Assembly (NCBI GenBank): GCA_937902925.1 | Contig: CALFNN010000023.1 | Span: 1 to 36,486 of the forward strand | Direction: 5' to 3' | Source of the DNA: an uncultured Opitutaceae bacterium | GTDB taxonomy: Bacteria; Verrucomicrobiota; Verrucomicrobiia; Opitutales; Opitutaceae | DNA: 36,486 nucleotides | Part shown: piece after piece, positions 23,720 through 30,829 of the stretch | Layout of the letters: the number at the start of each line of letters is the position of its first letter | How positions within the stretch are numbered: the stretch's first letter is position 1 | Notes under the pieces: model-generated | Database searches by the model: none | What the model was told of the DNA's origin: nothing | Seen by the model: only the letters and a program-made list of their open reading frames with translations | Program-made: the position numbers and the translations under genes

Positions 23720-24568
23720 TCACTTGAACTTGTCCCGCATCGCCTGGATTCCGGGAATCCTGGCCATCAGGTGCGTGTGCGCCGGCTCGAAGAATTGCAC
23801 GAGCGAACGCTGATGCCGCCCGACGAGGATCGTGAGGACATAGCCTTCGTAGCCCGGCGCGCGCAGCGTCGGATGATAGCCGCGGTCGATGCAAAACGTG
23901 TCGCCGTGCCGCGTCATCACCACGCCCGGCTCCACGCCGCCGCCGTTCTCCTGATAGCAAAACTGTGCGCCGAAACCCGACTCGGGCCGGTAGCGGTAGT
24001 GATAGATTTCCTCGAAGTCCGTCTCCTCCGGCGGACGCTCCGTATCGTGCTTGTGCGGTGGGTAGCCCGACCAGCAACCCTCGTCGCCGAGCAGCTCGCT
24101 CACGAGCAGGTTGCCCGCGCGACCCGCGGCGTTTTGCCCGAGGATGTGAAAAATTCGCCGCCGCGAATGCGTCTCCTTCGAGCCGACCTCGACCATCGTC
24201 ACGTCCTCCGGCGCGATCCGAAACGGCGCAAACGGCGTCGCGCACACGCCGCCCGCGACCGCGACTTCCGTGCCGTCGCGCACCGCGCGCACCGTCACGC
24301 GCGGACAGGTCCCGCAGTAAACCGAGTCCGCCGGCCCGTCCCAAATGTTCGCGCGCCGCCCGACGTTCTTGAACTCCTGCGCGCACGCCGCGATGTCCGC
24401 GCGCCCCGCGAGCACGACGCACAGCAACTCGCAGCTCGGCACATCGAGCGTCACCGACTGCCCCGCGCGCAGCCGCAGCAGATTGAAATAACTCAACGCG
24501 AGCGCCCCCTTGCCCGGCTCGACGAGCGGCGCGTTGCGATTGTCGGAGGCGCGGAGGAGTTGGGACAT
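23720..24568 (-). CDS. iolB: 5-deoxy-glucuronate isomerase family protein (IolB; KduI/IolB cupin)
   Basis: The 282-residue cupin has the IolB metal-binding arrangement: YPPHKHD (169-175, His172 and His174), EEIYHYRY (186-193, Glu187) and DRGYHPTLRAPGY (228-240, His232). GFGAQFCYQENGG follows the IolB pattern. IolB isomerises 5-deoxy-glucuronate to 2-deoxy-5-keto-gluconate in inositol breakdown. No other inositol gene is present, and the neighbours are an ExuT-like permease and a gluconate-dehydrogenase-like SDR, so the true substrate may be another uronate. The ATG at 24568 (MSQLL) was preferred; 24589 and 24613 are in-frame alternatives. Its first 27 codons are duplicated at 25036-25116. Confidence 0.8.
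   Translation of the reverse strand: MSQLLRASDNRNAPLVEPGKGALALSYFNLLRLRAGQSVTLDVPSCELLCVVLAGRADIAACAQEFKNVGRRANIWDGPADSVYCGTCPRVTVRAVRDGTEVAVAGGVCATPFAPFRIAPEDVTMVEVGSKETHSRRRIFHILGQNAAGRAGNLLVSELLGDEGCWSGYPPHKHDTERPPEETDFEEIYHYRYRPESGFGAQFCYQENGGGVEPGVVMTRHGDTFCIDRGYHPTLRAPGYEGYVLTILVGRHQRSLVQFFEPAHTHLMARIPGIQAMRDKFK
24488..24568 (-). repeat. 81-bp direct repeat, copy A (5' end of iolB)
   Basis: This stretch and 25036-25116 match at 75 of 81 positions without gaps, in the same orientation. This copy is inside the intact iolB gene and covers its first 27 codons. Confidence 0.9.
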
Positions 24569-24714
24569 GGGCGTAACGTGAAGTCGCATCGCGCAGAACG
24601 TCGCACGCCGCAACGGGCGTCGAACTTGTGCCGCGTTTCATCGTTAAGCAACCGAATGCTCGCCCGCGCAGCCGCGCGCTTGACGCCACGAAACCGTCGC
24701 GGCATTTTTTCCTC

Positions 24715-24909
24715 ATGAGTGTGAAAGACGCTGCGCATGCCGCGATTGACGCGCTGCCCGACACGGCGACGCTGCAGGATGCCGCGGAACGCATCGCGCT
24801 TCTCGCCGCGCTCGAAAAAGGCCGGCAGGCTGTGCGCGAAGGTCGCTGGAAGAGCCAGGAGGACGTTGAAAAACTCCTCCCGTCATGGCTCGGGCACCGA
24901 CGGAATTGA
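24715..24909 (+). CDS. Small antitoxin-like protein, no partner toxin visible
   Basis: The ORF codes for 64 residues, beginning MSVKDAAHAAIDALPDTATL and including ALEKGRQAVREGRWKSQEDV. The pattern of a helix with IDxLPD-x-AT, a central helix with ER(I)ALLAALEKG and a tail with an EG..S.EDV element resembles small antitoxins that pair with RelE/ParE toxins. No RelE-like ORF follows: the next 245 bp hold only repeats and an iolB fragment. It is divergent from iolB across 146 bp. It may be an orphan remnant of a toxin-antitoxin pair, or an unrelated small regulator. No Shine-Dalgarno sequence; a T-rich run precedes the ATG. Confidence 0.55.
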   Translation: MSVKDAAHAAIDALPDTATLQDAAERIALLAALEKGRQAVREGRWKSQEDVEKLLPSWLGHRRN

Positions 24910-24920
24910 AACGTGGAGAT

Positions 24921-24965
24921 CGCGGAGGGCGCGGAGAAAAATCATTCCCCTTCGCGTGCTCTGCG
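24921..24965. repeat. Imperfect inverted repeat of CGCGGAG-type units
   Basis: The left arm CGCGGAGGGCGCGGAG (24921-24936) and the reverse complement of the right arm (24950-24965), CGCAGAGCACGCGAAG, agree at 12 of 16 positions, with a 13-base spacer. Each arm is itself two copies of a nine-base unit. Confidence 0.5.
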
Positions 24966-24985
24966 GTTCGGATTGGGCGATTGTT

Positions 24986-25012
24986 GTAGAACCGGCTAAC
25001 GGCCGGGCCTAC
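24986..25012. repeat. REP-like palindrome
   Basis: GTAGAACCGGC and GGCCGGGCCTAC pair around a short loop, with two mismatches inside the stem (GTAG/CTAC, then AA opposite GC, then CCGGC/GGCCGG). The size, GC-rich stem and internal mismatch resemble REP elements moved by RAYT transposases. No transposase is in the window and no second copy was found here. Confidence 0.4.
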
Positions 25013-25116
25013 AGCTGGGCGCCAACGCCGAAACTATAACTCAACACGAGAGCACCCTTGCCCGGCTCGACGAGCGGAGCGTTGCGATTGTCGAAGGCGC
25101 GGAGGAGTTGGGGCAT
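25009..25116 (-). pseudogene. Truncated duplicate of the iolB 5' end
   Basis: From ATG at 25116 the minus strand reads MPQLLRAFDNRNAPLVEPGK and continues GALVLSY, against MSQLLRASDNRNAPLVEPGK and GALALSY in iolB. After codon 27 the similarity ends and the frame closes at a TAG (25011-25009), giving 35 residues. Three of the six base differences are silent, consistent with a copy that was once under selection. The break lies next to the REP-like palindrome. It follows the PD-(D/E)XK-like gene by 38 bp on the same strand. Confidence 0.85.
25036..25116 (-). repeat. 81-bp direct repeat, copy B (iolB fragment)
   Basis: This is the partner of 24488-24568, with 75 of 81 bases identical. The two copies enclose the antitoxin-like ORF and both palindromes. 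Confidence 0.9.
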
Positions 25117-25154
25117 GATCAATTAAATTTGTGTCAGCAGTCCACGAAAGCTTT

Positions 25155-25928
25155 TCAACCTTCCAAAGACTTAACGCCCAGCGCCGCGAAGTTTTCTTTG
25201 TAGCTGTCGCACCCGATATGCTCGCCGACCGTTTCGACACCAACCGTTTTCGTTTGGCCTTGAGGCTTGAAGTCTAAGGAAAGGTGGAAGCTCGAGCTGT
25301 TGGGGTAGCGACCACTGAAAAAATAGCGGATACCTTTGGCGACGATCTCACAGGGGAAAACGTAAATGTCCGGTTCTCTTCCTCGTATCGCAAGATCAAC
25401 GCAACAAACGAACCGTCGCGCTGGATCGATTTTATCCTCCCTGGGAAACGCATATTTCTTTTGGAGAATCCATCGACGAGATTCTTGAGCACCAGACTTC
25501 ACTTCAACAAATGCCACACTTCCCTCCTTGTCGAAGACAAGGAGATCGTAACCGATCGTCGTGCCCCACTGAAGAGAGACCATAAAACCGCGTTGCGCTA
25601 AACGCGACGCGACCAAGAATTCTCCAGCTAGTCGGTTTAGATTTTTCCGTTCGTTACTAACTCGTCCCTTCTTCTCTTTCTTCATTCGCGCAACGGTCGA
25701 GGTTTCGATGCCCTGACTTCCGACGAGACTTTCGGCGGCTGGTTGGGTGACAAGAACGCGATCGGGAAACTGCTTAATGACCCAACCAAGCCGCTTCATG
25801 TGACCGCGCATTTGGTGCGTCGTCATTCGCGAAGCGCCCGAAAGGCTCTGGGTTTTGATAAACCATTTTCTAAATGGGGTAATCTCCAATGATCCATTTT
25901 CCACCGTCGCTGTGAAATAGTGCTTCAT
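25155..25928 (-). CDS. Uncharacterised protein with PD-(D/E)XK nuclease-like core
   Basis: I do not recognise this 257-residue protein as a named family. Its middle has the order of conserved residues seen in PD-(D/E)XK nucleases: a helix with GEFLVASRLAQRGF (Glu), then TIGYDLLVFDKEGSVAFVEV with the Asp of GYD, and EVKSG with the ExK pair. Residues 1-68 (about MKHYFTATVENGSLEITPFR onward) may be a small DNA- or ligand-binding domain; 78-100 is very basic (MKKEKKGRVSNERKNLNR). The tail has three Cys and no motif I know. The gene is clearly poorer in GC than its neighbours and its codons differ, suggesting recent transfer. It begins 3 bp after the PIG-L stop, so it may be translated from that transcript. 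A restriction, resolvase or defence role is possible but unproven. Confidence 0.6.
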   Translation of the reverse strand: MKHYFTATVENGSLEITPFRKWFIKTQSLSGASRMTTHQMRGHMKRLGWVIKQFPDRVLVTQPAAESLVGSQGIETSTVARMKKEKKGRVSNERKNLNRLAGEFLVASRLAQRGFMVSLQWGTTIGYDLLVFDKEGSVAFVEVKSGAQESRRWILQKKYAFPREDKIDPARRFVCCVDLAIRGREPDIYVFPCEIVAKGIRYFFSGRYPNSSSFHLSLDFKPQGQTKTVGVETVGEHIGCDSYKENFAALGVKSLEG

Positions 25929-25931
25929 ATT

Positions 25932-26780
25932 TCACCCGAATTTTTTAATCCGCGCCGCGACATCCGCGCGCAGACGCTCGACGTGCGCGACGGTGAAATC
26001 CACGACCGAGAGCGTTTCATCGTGCACCAGCGGCGTGAGGTCCATCGCGAAGGAGAGTGCGCCCGCCGCGTCGGTCGCGTGCGAGGCGAAGAAGGTGGCG
26101 TTGGCGAGGCGACGGCCCAGCGCGGCGAGATCGTAGCGTTTGCCGCCAGCAATCTGCGAGGCGAAGACGGCGACAAGCTTTTCCGCCAACCCGGGATGCG
26201 CGCTGGCGTCGAGCGGCACCTTCGCGTCGTCGGCCAGCCAGTCGAGATCGCGCCAGCCCTCGACGCCGAGCACGCGGGCCGGGCGTTGGGCGCGCGGGAG
26301 CGCGCGCAGCGCCTCGAGGCACCGGAGCAGGCAGGCGACGTGCGTGTCGTGCTTGTCGGCGGGTTGGTGCAGATAGACGACCGACGGGCGGCAGCCGCCG
26401 AAAATCACCGCGAGGTCGGCGGTAACGCTCGCGTTACCTGGCGTCTTCACGTCGGCGCTCGGGTGCGCGAGCTGGAGCTGCAAATTGTATTTCCCGAGCG
26501 TGGCGGCGGCGCGCTGCTCCTCGCGGCGGATCCGCTGCATTGCCGCGTCGGTGACGTTCGCATATTTTCCCGCGCGGGCGGAGCCGGCGCCGTTGGTCAT
26601 CACGACGCCCGTGAAAAACCGGTCGGTGCGGCCATGGCACTCGGCGACAGCCGGGTAGGCGTTGATCTCGATGTCGTCCTGGTGCGCGATCACGCAGAGG
26701 TGCGTCGTGCGGGCGAGCGCCGCTTCCGGCGGCGAACCGTCGGGGACGAAAATGTCGGCATCGGTGCGGGACAAATTCAC
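25932..26780 (-). CDS. PIG-L (LmbE-like) family N-deacetylase
   Basis: The 282-residue protein has the family's zinc motif in the form VIAHQDDIEINAYPA (30-44); the usual AHPDD is AHQDD, keeping His33, Asp35 and Asp36. A second motif DKHDTHVACLL (142-152) supplies the third ligand, probably His147. GVVMTNGAGSARAGKY lies where family members place TNGE. PIG-L enzymes remove acetyl groups from GlcNAc-type substrates, as in bacillithiol, mycothiol and glycan synthesis. No BshA or MshA is nearby. The gene upstream is a nucleotidyltransferase of the sugar-1-phosphate type, which suggests, weakly, a shared sugar substrate. It is separated from that gene by a palindromic repeat. Confidence 0.8.
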   Translation of the reverse strand: MNLSRTDADIFVPDGSPPEAALARTTHLCVIAHQDDIEINAYPAVAECHGRTDRFFTGVVMTNGAGSARAGKYANVTDAAMQRIRREEQRAAATLGKYNLQLQLAHPSADVKTPGNASVTADLAVIFGGCRPSVVYLHQPADKHDTHVACLLRCLEALRALPRAQRPARVLGVEGWRDLDWLADDAKVPLDASAHPGLAEKLVAVFASQIAGGKRYDLAALGRRLANATFFASHATDAAGALSFAMDLTPLVHDETLSVVDFTVAHVERLRADVAARIKKFG

Positions 26781-26792
26781 GAGAGGTAATCA

Positions 26793-26877
26793 ACCATGGA
26801 TTGCGCAGATGGGCACGGATAAACCCCAAACCAATCCGCATTCTGCTTTATCCGTGTTCATCCGTGTGATCCGCGGT
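26793..26877. repeat. 85-bp imperfect inverted repeat of CACGGAT-type units
   Basis: The left arm (26793-26822) and the right arm (26848-26877) are each 30 bases, with a 25-base spacer. The reverse complement of the right arm matches the left at 22 of 30 positions. Both arms contain about three tandem units near CxCGGATxxx with a ten-base period. Of the eight differences, six would be G-U pairs in plus-strand RNA and only two mismatches, so the structure is stronger on the strand antisense to the flanking genes. It fills almost the whole gap between the two minus-strand genes and ends on the stop codon of the upstream one. Confidence 0.7.
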
Positions 26878-27749
26878 CAAAAAAGTTTCTCCGGATATTT
26901 CCCGGCGGCGACCAGTTCCGCGATGGCCGCCTGCACCCGCGGCCGGTCCTCGCGATACGTGACGCCGAACCACGCACTTTCCGTCGGCAGCACCCGCACG
27001 GTCGCGCCGCCCTCCCCAATCATGGTCGACACCGCCGCGGGCAGATAAAACTCCGCCTTCGGATCGCCGCCTCGCGTGCCGAGGAACCCGCGCAGTTGCG
27101 TGTCGAGCGCCGGGAAGAGCGCCGGCGTAAACCCCCAACAATTCATCGAAACCGTTTCCCCGCCGGAGAATCTTTTTTCTTTTCCGACTTCCGCCACGGC
27201 AATCCCGGTCTGCTCGACGATCGAGCGCAGCATCCCGTCGCCGCCGGTGGCGCACACGCCGCGCGATACCGCGCCGTGTTCCGACAGCGTGTTGGCCAGC
27301 TTGAACCCCACCATCCCGAACTGCGGCCCGCGCGCTTCCGTCAAAAACGCGGCCAGCCGCGCGAACGAATCGACCCCATAAAAATCGTCCGCGTTGATCG
27401 CGGCAAAGTTCTCCGTCACCGCCTCGCGGGCGCACCATACGGCGTGACCCGTGCCCCACGGTTTCTCTCGGCCCGGCGGCGGCAGAAAGTCGTCCGGCAA
27501 CGCGTCCAGCGCCTGGAAAACGTAGTCGACCGTGATGCGTCCCGCGTAGCGCACGCCGATCTTCGCCCGAAAGATTTCCTCGAAGTCGCGCCGGATCACG
27601 AACACGACGCGCCGGAATCCGGCGCGCCACGCATCGAACACCGCGTAGTCGAGCACCGTCTCGCCCGAGGGGCCGACCGGATCGATTTGCTTCAACCCGC
27701 CGTAGCGCGAACCCATGCCGGCGGCGAGAACGAGGAGCGTGGGGGCCAT
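26877..27749 (-). CDS. Sugar nucleotidyltransferase-like protein (NTP_transferase fold)
   Basis: The 290-residue protein starts with the nucleotidyltransferase signature LAAGMGSRYGGLKQ (8-21), then PVGPSGETVLDYAV, KPWGTGHAVW (96-105) and the acidic NADDFYG (119-125) with Asp121 and Asp122 for metal binding. This is the pattern of enzymes that make nucleotide sugars from sugar-1-phosphates, but the GlcNAc-, glucose- or mannose-specific marks are not clear. In related phyla such proteins often sit near sugar or choline kinases; none is in view. The ATG at 27749 matches the family start; the frame is open for 12 more codons. It is followed by a palindromic repeat and the PIG-L gene. Confidence 0.8.
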   Translation of the reverse strand: MAPTLLVLAAGMGSRYGGLKQIDPVGPSGETVLDYAVFDAWRAGFRRVVFVIRRDFEEIFRAKIGVRYAGRITVDYVFQALDALPDDFLPPPGREKPWGTGHAVWCAREAVTENFAAINADDFYGVDSFARLAAFLTEARGPQFGMVGFKLANTLSEHGAVSRGVCATGGDGMLRSIVEQTGIAVAEVGKEKRFSGGETVSMNCWGFTPALFPALDTQLRGFLGTRGGDPKAEFYLPAAVSTMIGEGGATVRVLPTESAWFGVTYREDRPRVQAAIAELVAAGKYPEKLF

Positions 27750-27837
27750 CGGCGTTGAGCACACGCGATTGCCCGCGCCGGTCAATTCGCGAACGCAGCC
27801 GGAAGCGCCCGCGTTCGGCGACGGCCGAAGACCGGCG

Positions 27838-29193
27838 TTACTTCATCGCCGCCACCGCCGCCTGATAGGCGGGCTCTTTCCGCAGCGGCGCGAAGACCTG
27901 GTCCGCCTCGACCCGCGCCGCATCCTTGAATCCGGCGGCCGCCGCCTGCTGCAGTGCCTCCAGCGTTCCCTTCTTGTCGCGCAGGTGGGCCCGCGCCCGT
28001 GCGAGGTCAAAATAGGTCTGCGGCCGGTCGGGCCGGAGAATCGCCGCCATCGCGAGCAGCGGTTCCGCGGCCTCGTAGTTTTCTGCGCGCAGCAACTCGC
28101 GCGTGGTTTCCATGCAGTAGATCTGGATGCCCTGCAGCACGCGTGTCGCCATCTGGCGGTCGGGCGAATCCTCCGGGGCGTTCGCCTTCGCGCGCAACTC
28201 GTCCGCCTGTTTCCGCACCGAACCGGCCATGCCTTCCTGCACGGCGGATGCGAGCCGGTCGTTCAGCTCACGCTCGCAGTTTTCGCGCGACCGTTCGGCC
28301 TTGGTCCAGTCGCGAATCTCGCGCGAGGCGGCGAGCGCGGCGACCCGTTGTTCGAGCGCCGCGGTGTCGGCGAGGTCCTTGAAATCGCCAGCGAGCGACT
28401 TCAACGCGAGGTAGTTTTCGCCCGGCGGCTGCGCCGGGACCGCGGCGTGGCGCGCTTCGAACTGCGCCGCGATCCACGCCTCGTCCCTCGGCCGCAGGCC
28501 ACTGCGCATCGCCTGCAGCTCGAGCCAGCCGACCGCCTCGACGGCAAGTTCCGGCGGCAGCCATTCATGTCCGCCGGGAAAAATCACCACGCGATGCGGC
28601 GCGTGCCGGACGTCGAGGTCGCGATCGGTGCGGCGAAGTTCGAGGTAGTTGAAATCGTTCAGCCCCGCCGTCCCAAAAAACACGAACGGCACCTTCGCCG
28701 GCGTCTCGCTGTTGGCGAACGCCGCGCTGCAGGCAATCACGCCCTGCGCGAGCCCGGTCAGCGCCACCTGGCAGGCCACGCGCGCGCCGCCCGAGAGTCC
28801 CGCCACGTAGATCCGGCGCGAGTCGATCGCGAGGCGCCGGTTGACGTCGTTGATCATCGCGTTGATCGCCGTGGCGTTCCCCGCCCACTCGCCATTGCGG
28901 GAGTTGTCCGAACCCGCGACGACGTAGCCGAATTTTTCCGCCGCCGCTTGAAACCGCTCGACCGGCACGCGCCCCCGGGCGGCGGGATCGAAACAAAAAA
29001 GCACCGGCCACCGCCGCGCCCGGTCGTAGCTCGCCGGCACGTAAAGCGCATAGGTCTGCGTCGCGTCGGCGGCGCAGGCAACCGGCTCGAGAATCCGACC
29101 GGGCGGCAATTCCGCGGCACGGCCCGTGAATCCAGCCAGCATCAGCAGGCCGATGCTGCCAAACCGACGCACAGGGTGACCGCAAAATCGCAT
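27838..29193 (-). CDS. Exported alpha/beta-hydrolase with helical (TPR-like) C-terminal region
   Basis: The 451-residue protein has an N-terminal signal (FGSIGLLMLAGFTGRAAE, about 11-28). An alpha/beta-hydrolase domain follows with PVLFCFDPAA (63-72) and nucleophile elbow AGLSGGARVA (131-140, Ser134), GLNDFNY (178-184, candidate Asp180) and FPGGHEW (205-211, His209). This resembles PHB-depolymerase/feruloyl-esterase-type enzymes. From about 290 to the end the protein is alpha-helical, Ala-rich and repetitive (AAEPLLAMAAILRPDRPQTY, LARARAHLRDKKGTLEALQQ), like TPR units. Substrate unknown. The frame extends upstream to 29808 but that part is antisense to the amidohydrolase gene. It follows the amidohydrolase by 64 bp on the same strand. 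Confidence 0.75.
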   Translation of the reverse strand: MRFCGHPVRRFGSIGLLMLAGFTGRAAELPPGRILEPVACAADATQTYALYVPASYDRARRWPVLFCFDPAARGRVPVERFQAAAEKFGYVVAGSDNSRNGEWAGNATAINAMINDVNRRLAIDSRRIYVAGLSGGARVACQVALTGLAQGVIACSAAFANSETPAKVPFVFFGTAGLNDFNYLELRRTDRDLDVRHAPHRVVIFPGGHEWLPPELAVEAVGWLELQAMRSGLRPRDEAWIAAQFEARHAAVPAQPPGENYLALKSLAGDFKDLADTAALEQRVAALAASREIRDWTKAERSRENCERELNDRLASAVQEGMAGSVRKQADELRAKANAPEDSPDRQMATRVLQGIQIYCMETTRELLRAENYEAAEPLLAMAAILRPDRPQTYFDLARARAHLRDKKGTLEALQQAAAAGFKDAARVEADQVFAPLRKEPAYQAAVAAMK

Positions 29194-29257
29194 TACCGCG
29201 CAGCATGCCCGAAGCGGTTCGCCGAACAAGCCTGCGCCAGTCAGCCCGGCCCGCCGG

Positions 29258-30688
29258 TCAACCGGCCGCCCACAACCGGCGCTGCAGTTCCACAAACTTG
29301 CTGACGATGACGCCCTGATGCGCGTGCCGGCCGTTGACCACGAGCTCGCGCGCCCCGACCCACACGTCGCGAATCGCCGGGCGGCCGGGCGAAAACAGAA
29401 TGTTGCCGAGCAACCCGCCCGGCTCCGCTCCCGCAAGCGAAGGATCGAAAAGACTAACGGTGAAAAAATCCGCCGGCCGCCCGACTTCCAGCGCTCCACC
29501 CGTCGCACCGAGGCTGCGCGCCCCCGCGACGGTTGCCGCGTTGAACAGCGCCGTGGCCACTTCTGGCGCCAACGCGCTGCGCGGCGCCGATCCCACCCGC
29601 AGCGCCGGCTCGAGCAGCCGCGCCTCTTCGAGCAGGTCGATCTGCACCTGCGTGTCCGAACCGAGCGCGACGGCGGCGCCGGCTGCGAGGAGTTTCTCTC
29701 CCGGCACCGCGCCGAGCCCGAGGCTGCGCGCCGAGGTCGGACACGCGCACACCGCCGCCCGCGCCGCGCCAAGAATCCGGGCGTCGTCGTCGGTGAGATG
29801 GATGGCACCCACCGCCGTGAACCGCTTGTCGATCAATCCGCGCTCCGCGAGCAGGGCGACCGGCGTGCGTCCGTGTTCGGCGACGCAGGCATCGTTCTCC
29901 GCGGTCGTTTCGGAAACCTGCACGTGCAGCCGCAATCGCTGGGTGTGCACGTAGCTTGCGAGCGCCTTGAAATAATCCGGCGGCACCGCGTTCCACGCCG
30001 GCACCGCCACGCCGGACCACGCGTCGTCGGCCGGATGGTTTTTCCCGATATAGGTGCGTAACGCCTCCGCCTCGCGGATGAACTGGTCCGCGCCCGGCGT
30101 GAGCGAGCGGACGATTCCCGCCGGCGCACACGCCACCTTGAGCAGCGCCACGCGAATGCCGATGTCGTGCGCCGCGCGTAAAATCTCGTGGCTCAGGAAA
30201 TTCGCGTCCGGCCACGGCGCGCCGTCCGGCTGATGGTGGAGATAGTGAAACTCGCCGACGCAGGTGATGCCCGACAACAGCATCTCGACGAATGCCAGCC
30301 GCACCGCGTCGTAGACGTCGTCGCCCGAAAGCCGGCCGGCGATCCGCTCCGCCGCCTCACGCCACGTCCCGGCCGCATCCGCCGCCGCCCGCGGGCGCGC
30401 CTCGCCGCGACCCCGGAGCACGCGATGGAACGCGTGTGAGTGGGCGTTGACGAGCCCCGGCAGGGCCGCCTGCCCGGCGAGCCGCCGCGCCATGGCGAGA
30501 TCCGCGGGCTCGCGCGAAAAGCGCGTGATCCGGCCGACCGCATCGGCGAAAAACGCCAGGCCCGCCTCGAATTTCTCCCCGGTGTAAACACAATCGGGCA
30601 GCCAGCCGGTTTCGCGCGGCGGGGTCGGGCCGGCCGACCGGACCGGAAGAGGTGGCGCACTGCCGGCGTTTTTTTCGCGGGAATTCAT
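29258..30688 (-). CDS. HutF-like amidohydrolase (formimidoylglutamate deiminase family), altered active site
   Basis: The 476-residue protein aligns by eye with formimidoylglutamate deiminase (HutF). It has GWLPDCVYTG (28-37), LPGLVNAHSHAFHRVLRGR (76-94, metal ligands His83 and His85), FVEMLLSGITCVGEFHYLHH (133-152), AIHLTDDD (295-302, His297) and GSDTQVQIDLLEEARLLE (343-360, Asp345). HutF hydrolyses N-formimino-glutamate in histidine degradation. Two features differ: the usual GVAPHSLRAV substrate-binding segment reads GVAVPAWNAV (226-235), and the third metal ligand, normally His in HIAEQ, appears to be Gln257 in HVQVSET. No other hut gene is present. A related deaminase or an inactive protein is possible, so no symbol is given. 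Confidence 0.7.
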   Translation of the reverse strand: MNSREKNAGSAPPLPVRSAGPTPPRETGWLPDCVYTGEKFEAGLAFFADAVGRITRFSREPADLAMARRLAGQAALPGLVNAHSHAFHRVLRGRGEARPRAAADAAGTWREAAERIAGRLSGDDVYDAVRLAFVEMLLSGITCVGEFHYLHHQPDGAPWPDANFLSHEILRAAHDIGIRVALLKVACAPAGIVRSLTPGADQFIREAEALRTYIGKNHPADDAWSGVAVPAWNAVPPDYFKALASYVHTQRLRLHVQVSETTAENDACVAEHGRTPVALLAERGLIDKRFTAVGAIHLTDDDARILGAARAAVCACPTSARSLGLGAVPGEKLLAAGAAVALGSDTQVQIDLLEEARLLEPALRVGSAPRSALAPEVATALFNAATVAGARSLGATGGALEVGRPADFFTVSLFDPSLAGAEPGGLLGNILFSPGRPAIRDVWVGARELVVNGRHAHQGVIVSKFVELQRRLWAAG

Positions 30689-30829
30689 GGTGACTCGGGA
30701 GGTCGATGAAGACAGTCCATGCGGCCCGCGTCCAGACGTTGCATTGCGGCCGCCGGCGAAACCGCAGCAACTCTTCGACGAAAATCCCCTGGCGCTCGCT
30801 CCGGCCGGCCGGGGGAGCCGCGGCCCGAT

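Noticed and set aside
25932-26780. Bacillithiol deacetylase BshB
   Set aside because: The PIG-L family match is good, but no bshA or bshC is near and the motif variant AHQDD gives no substrate information.
27790-27817. Possible terminator (CGAACGC/GCGTTCG stem)
   Set aside because: The stem is only 7 bp with a 14-base loop and no T run, so chance is likely in DNA of this composition.
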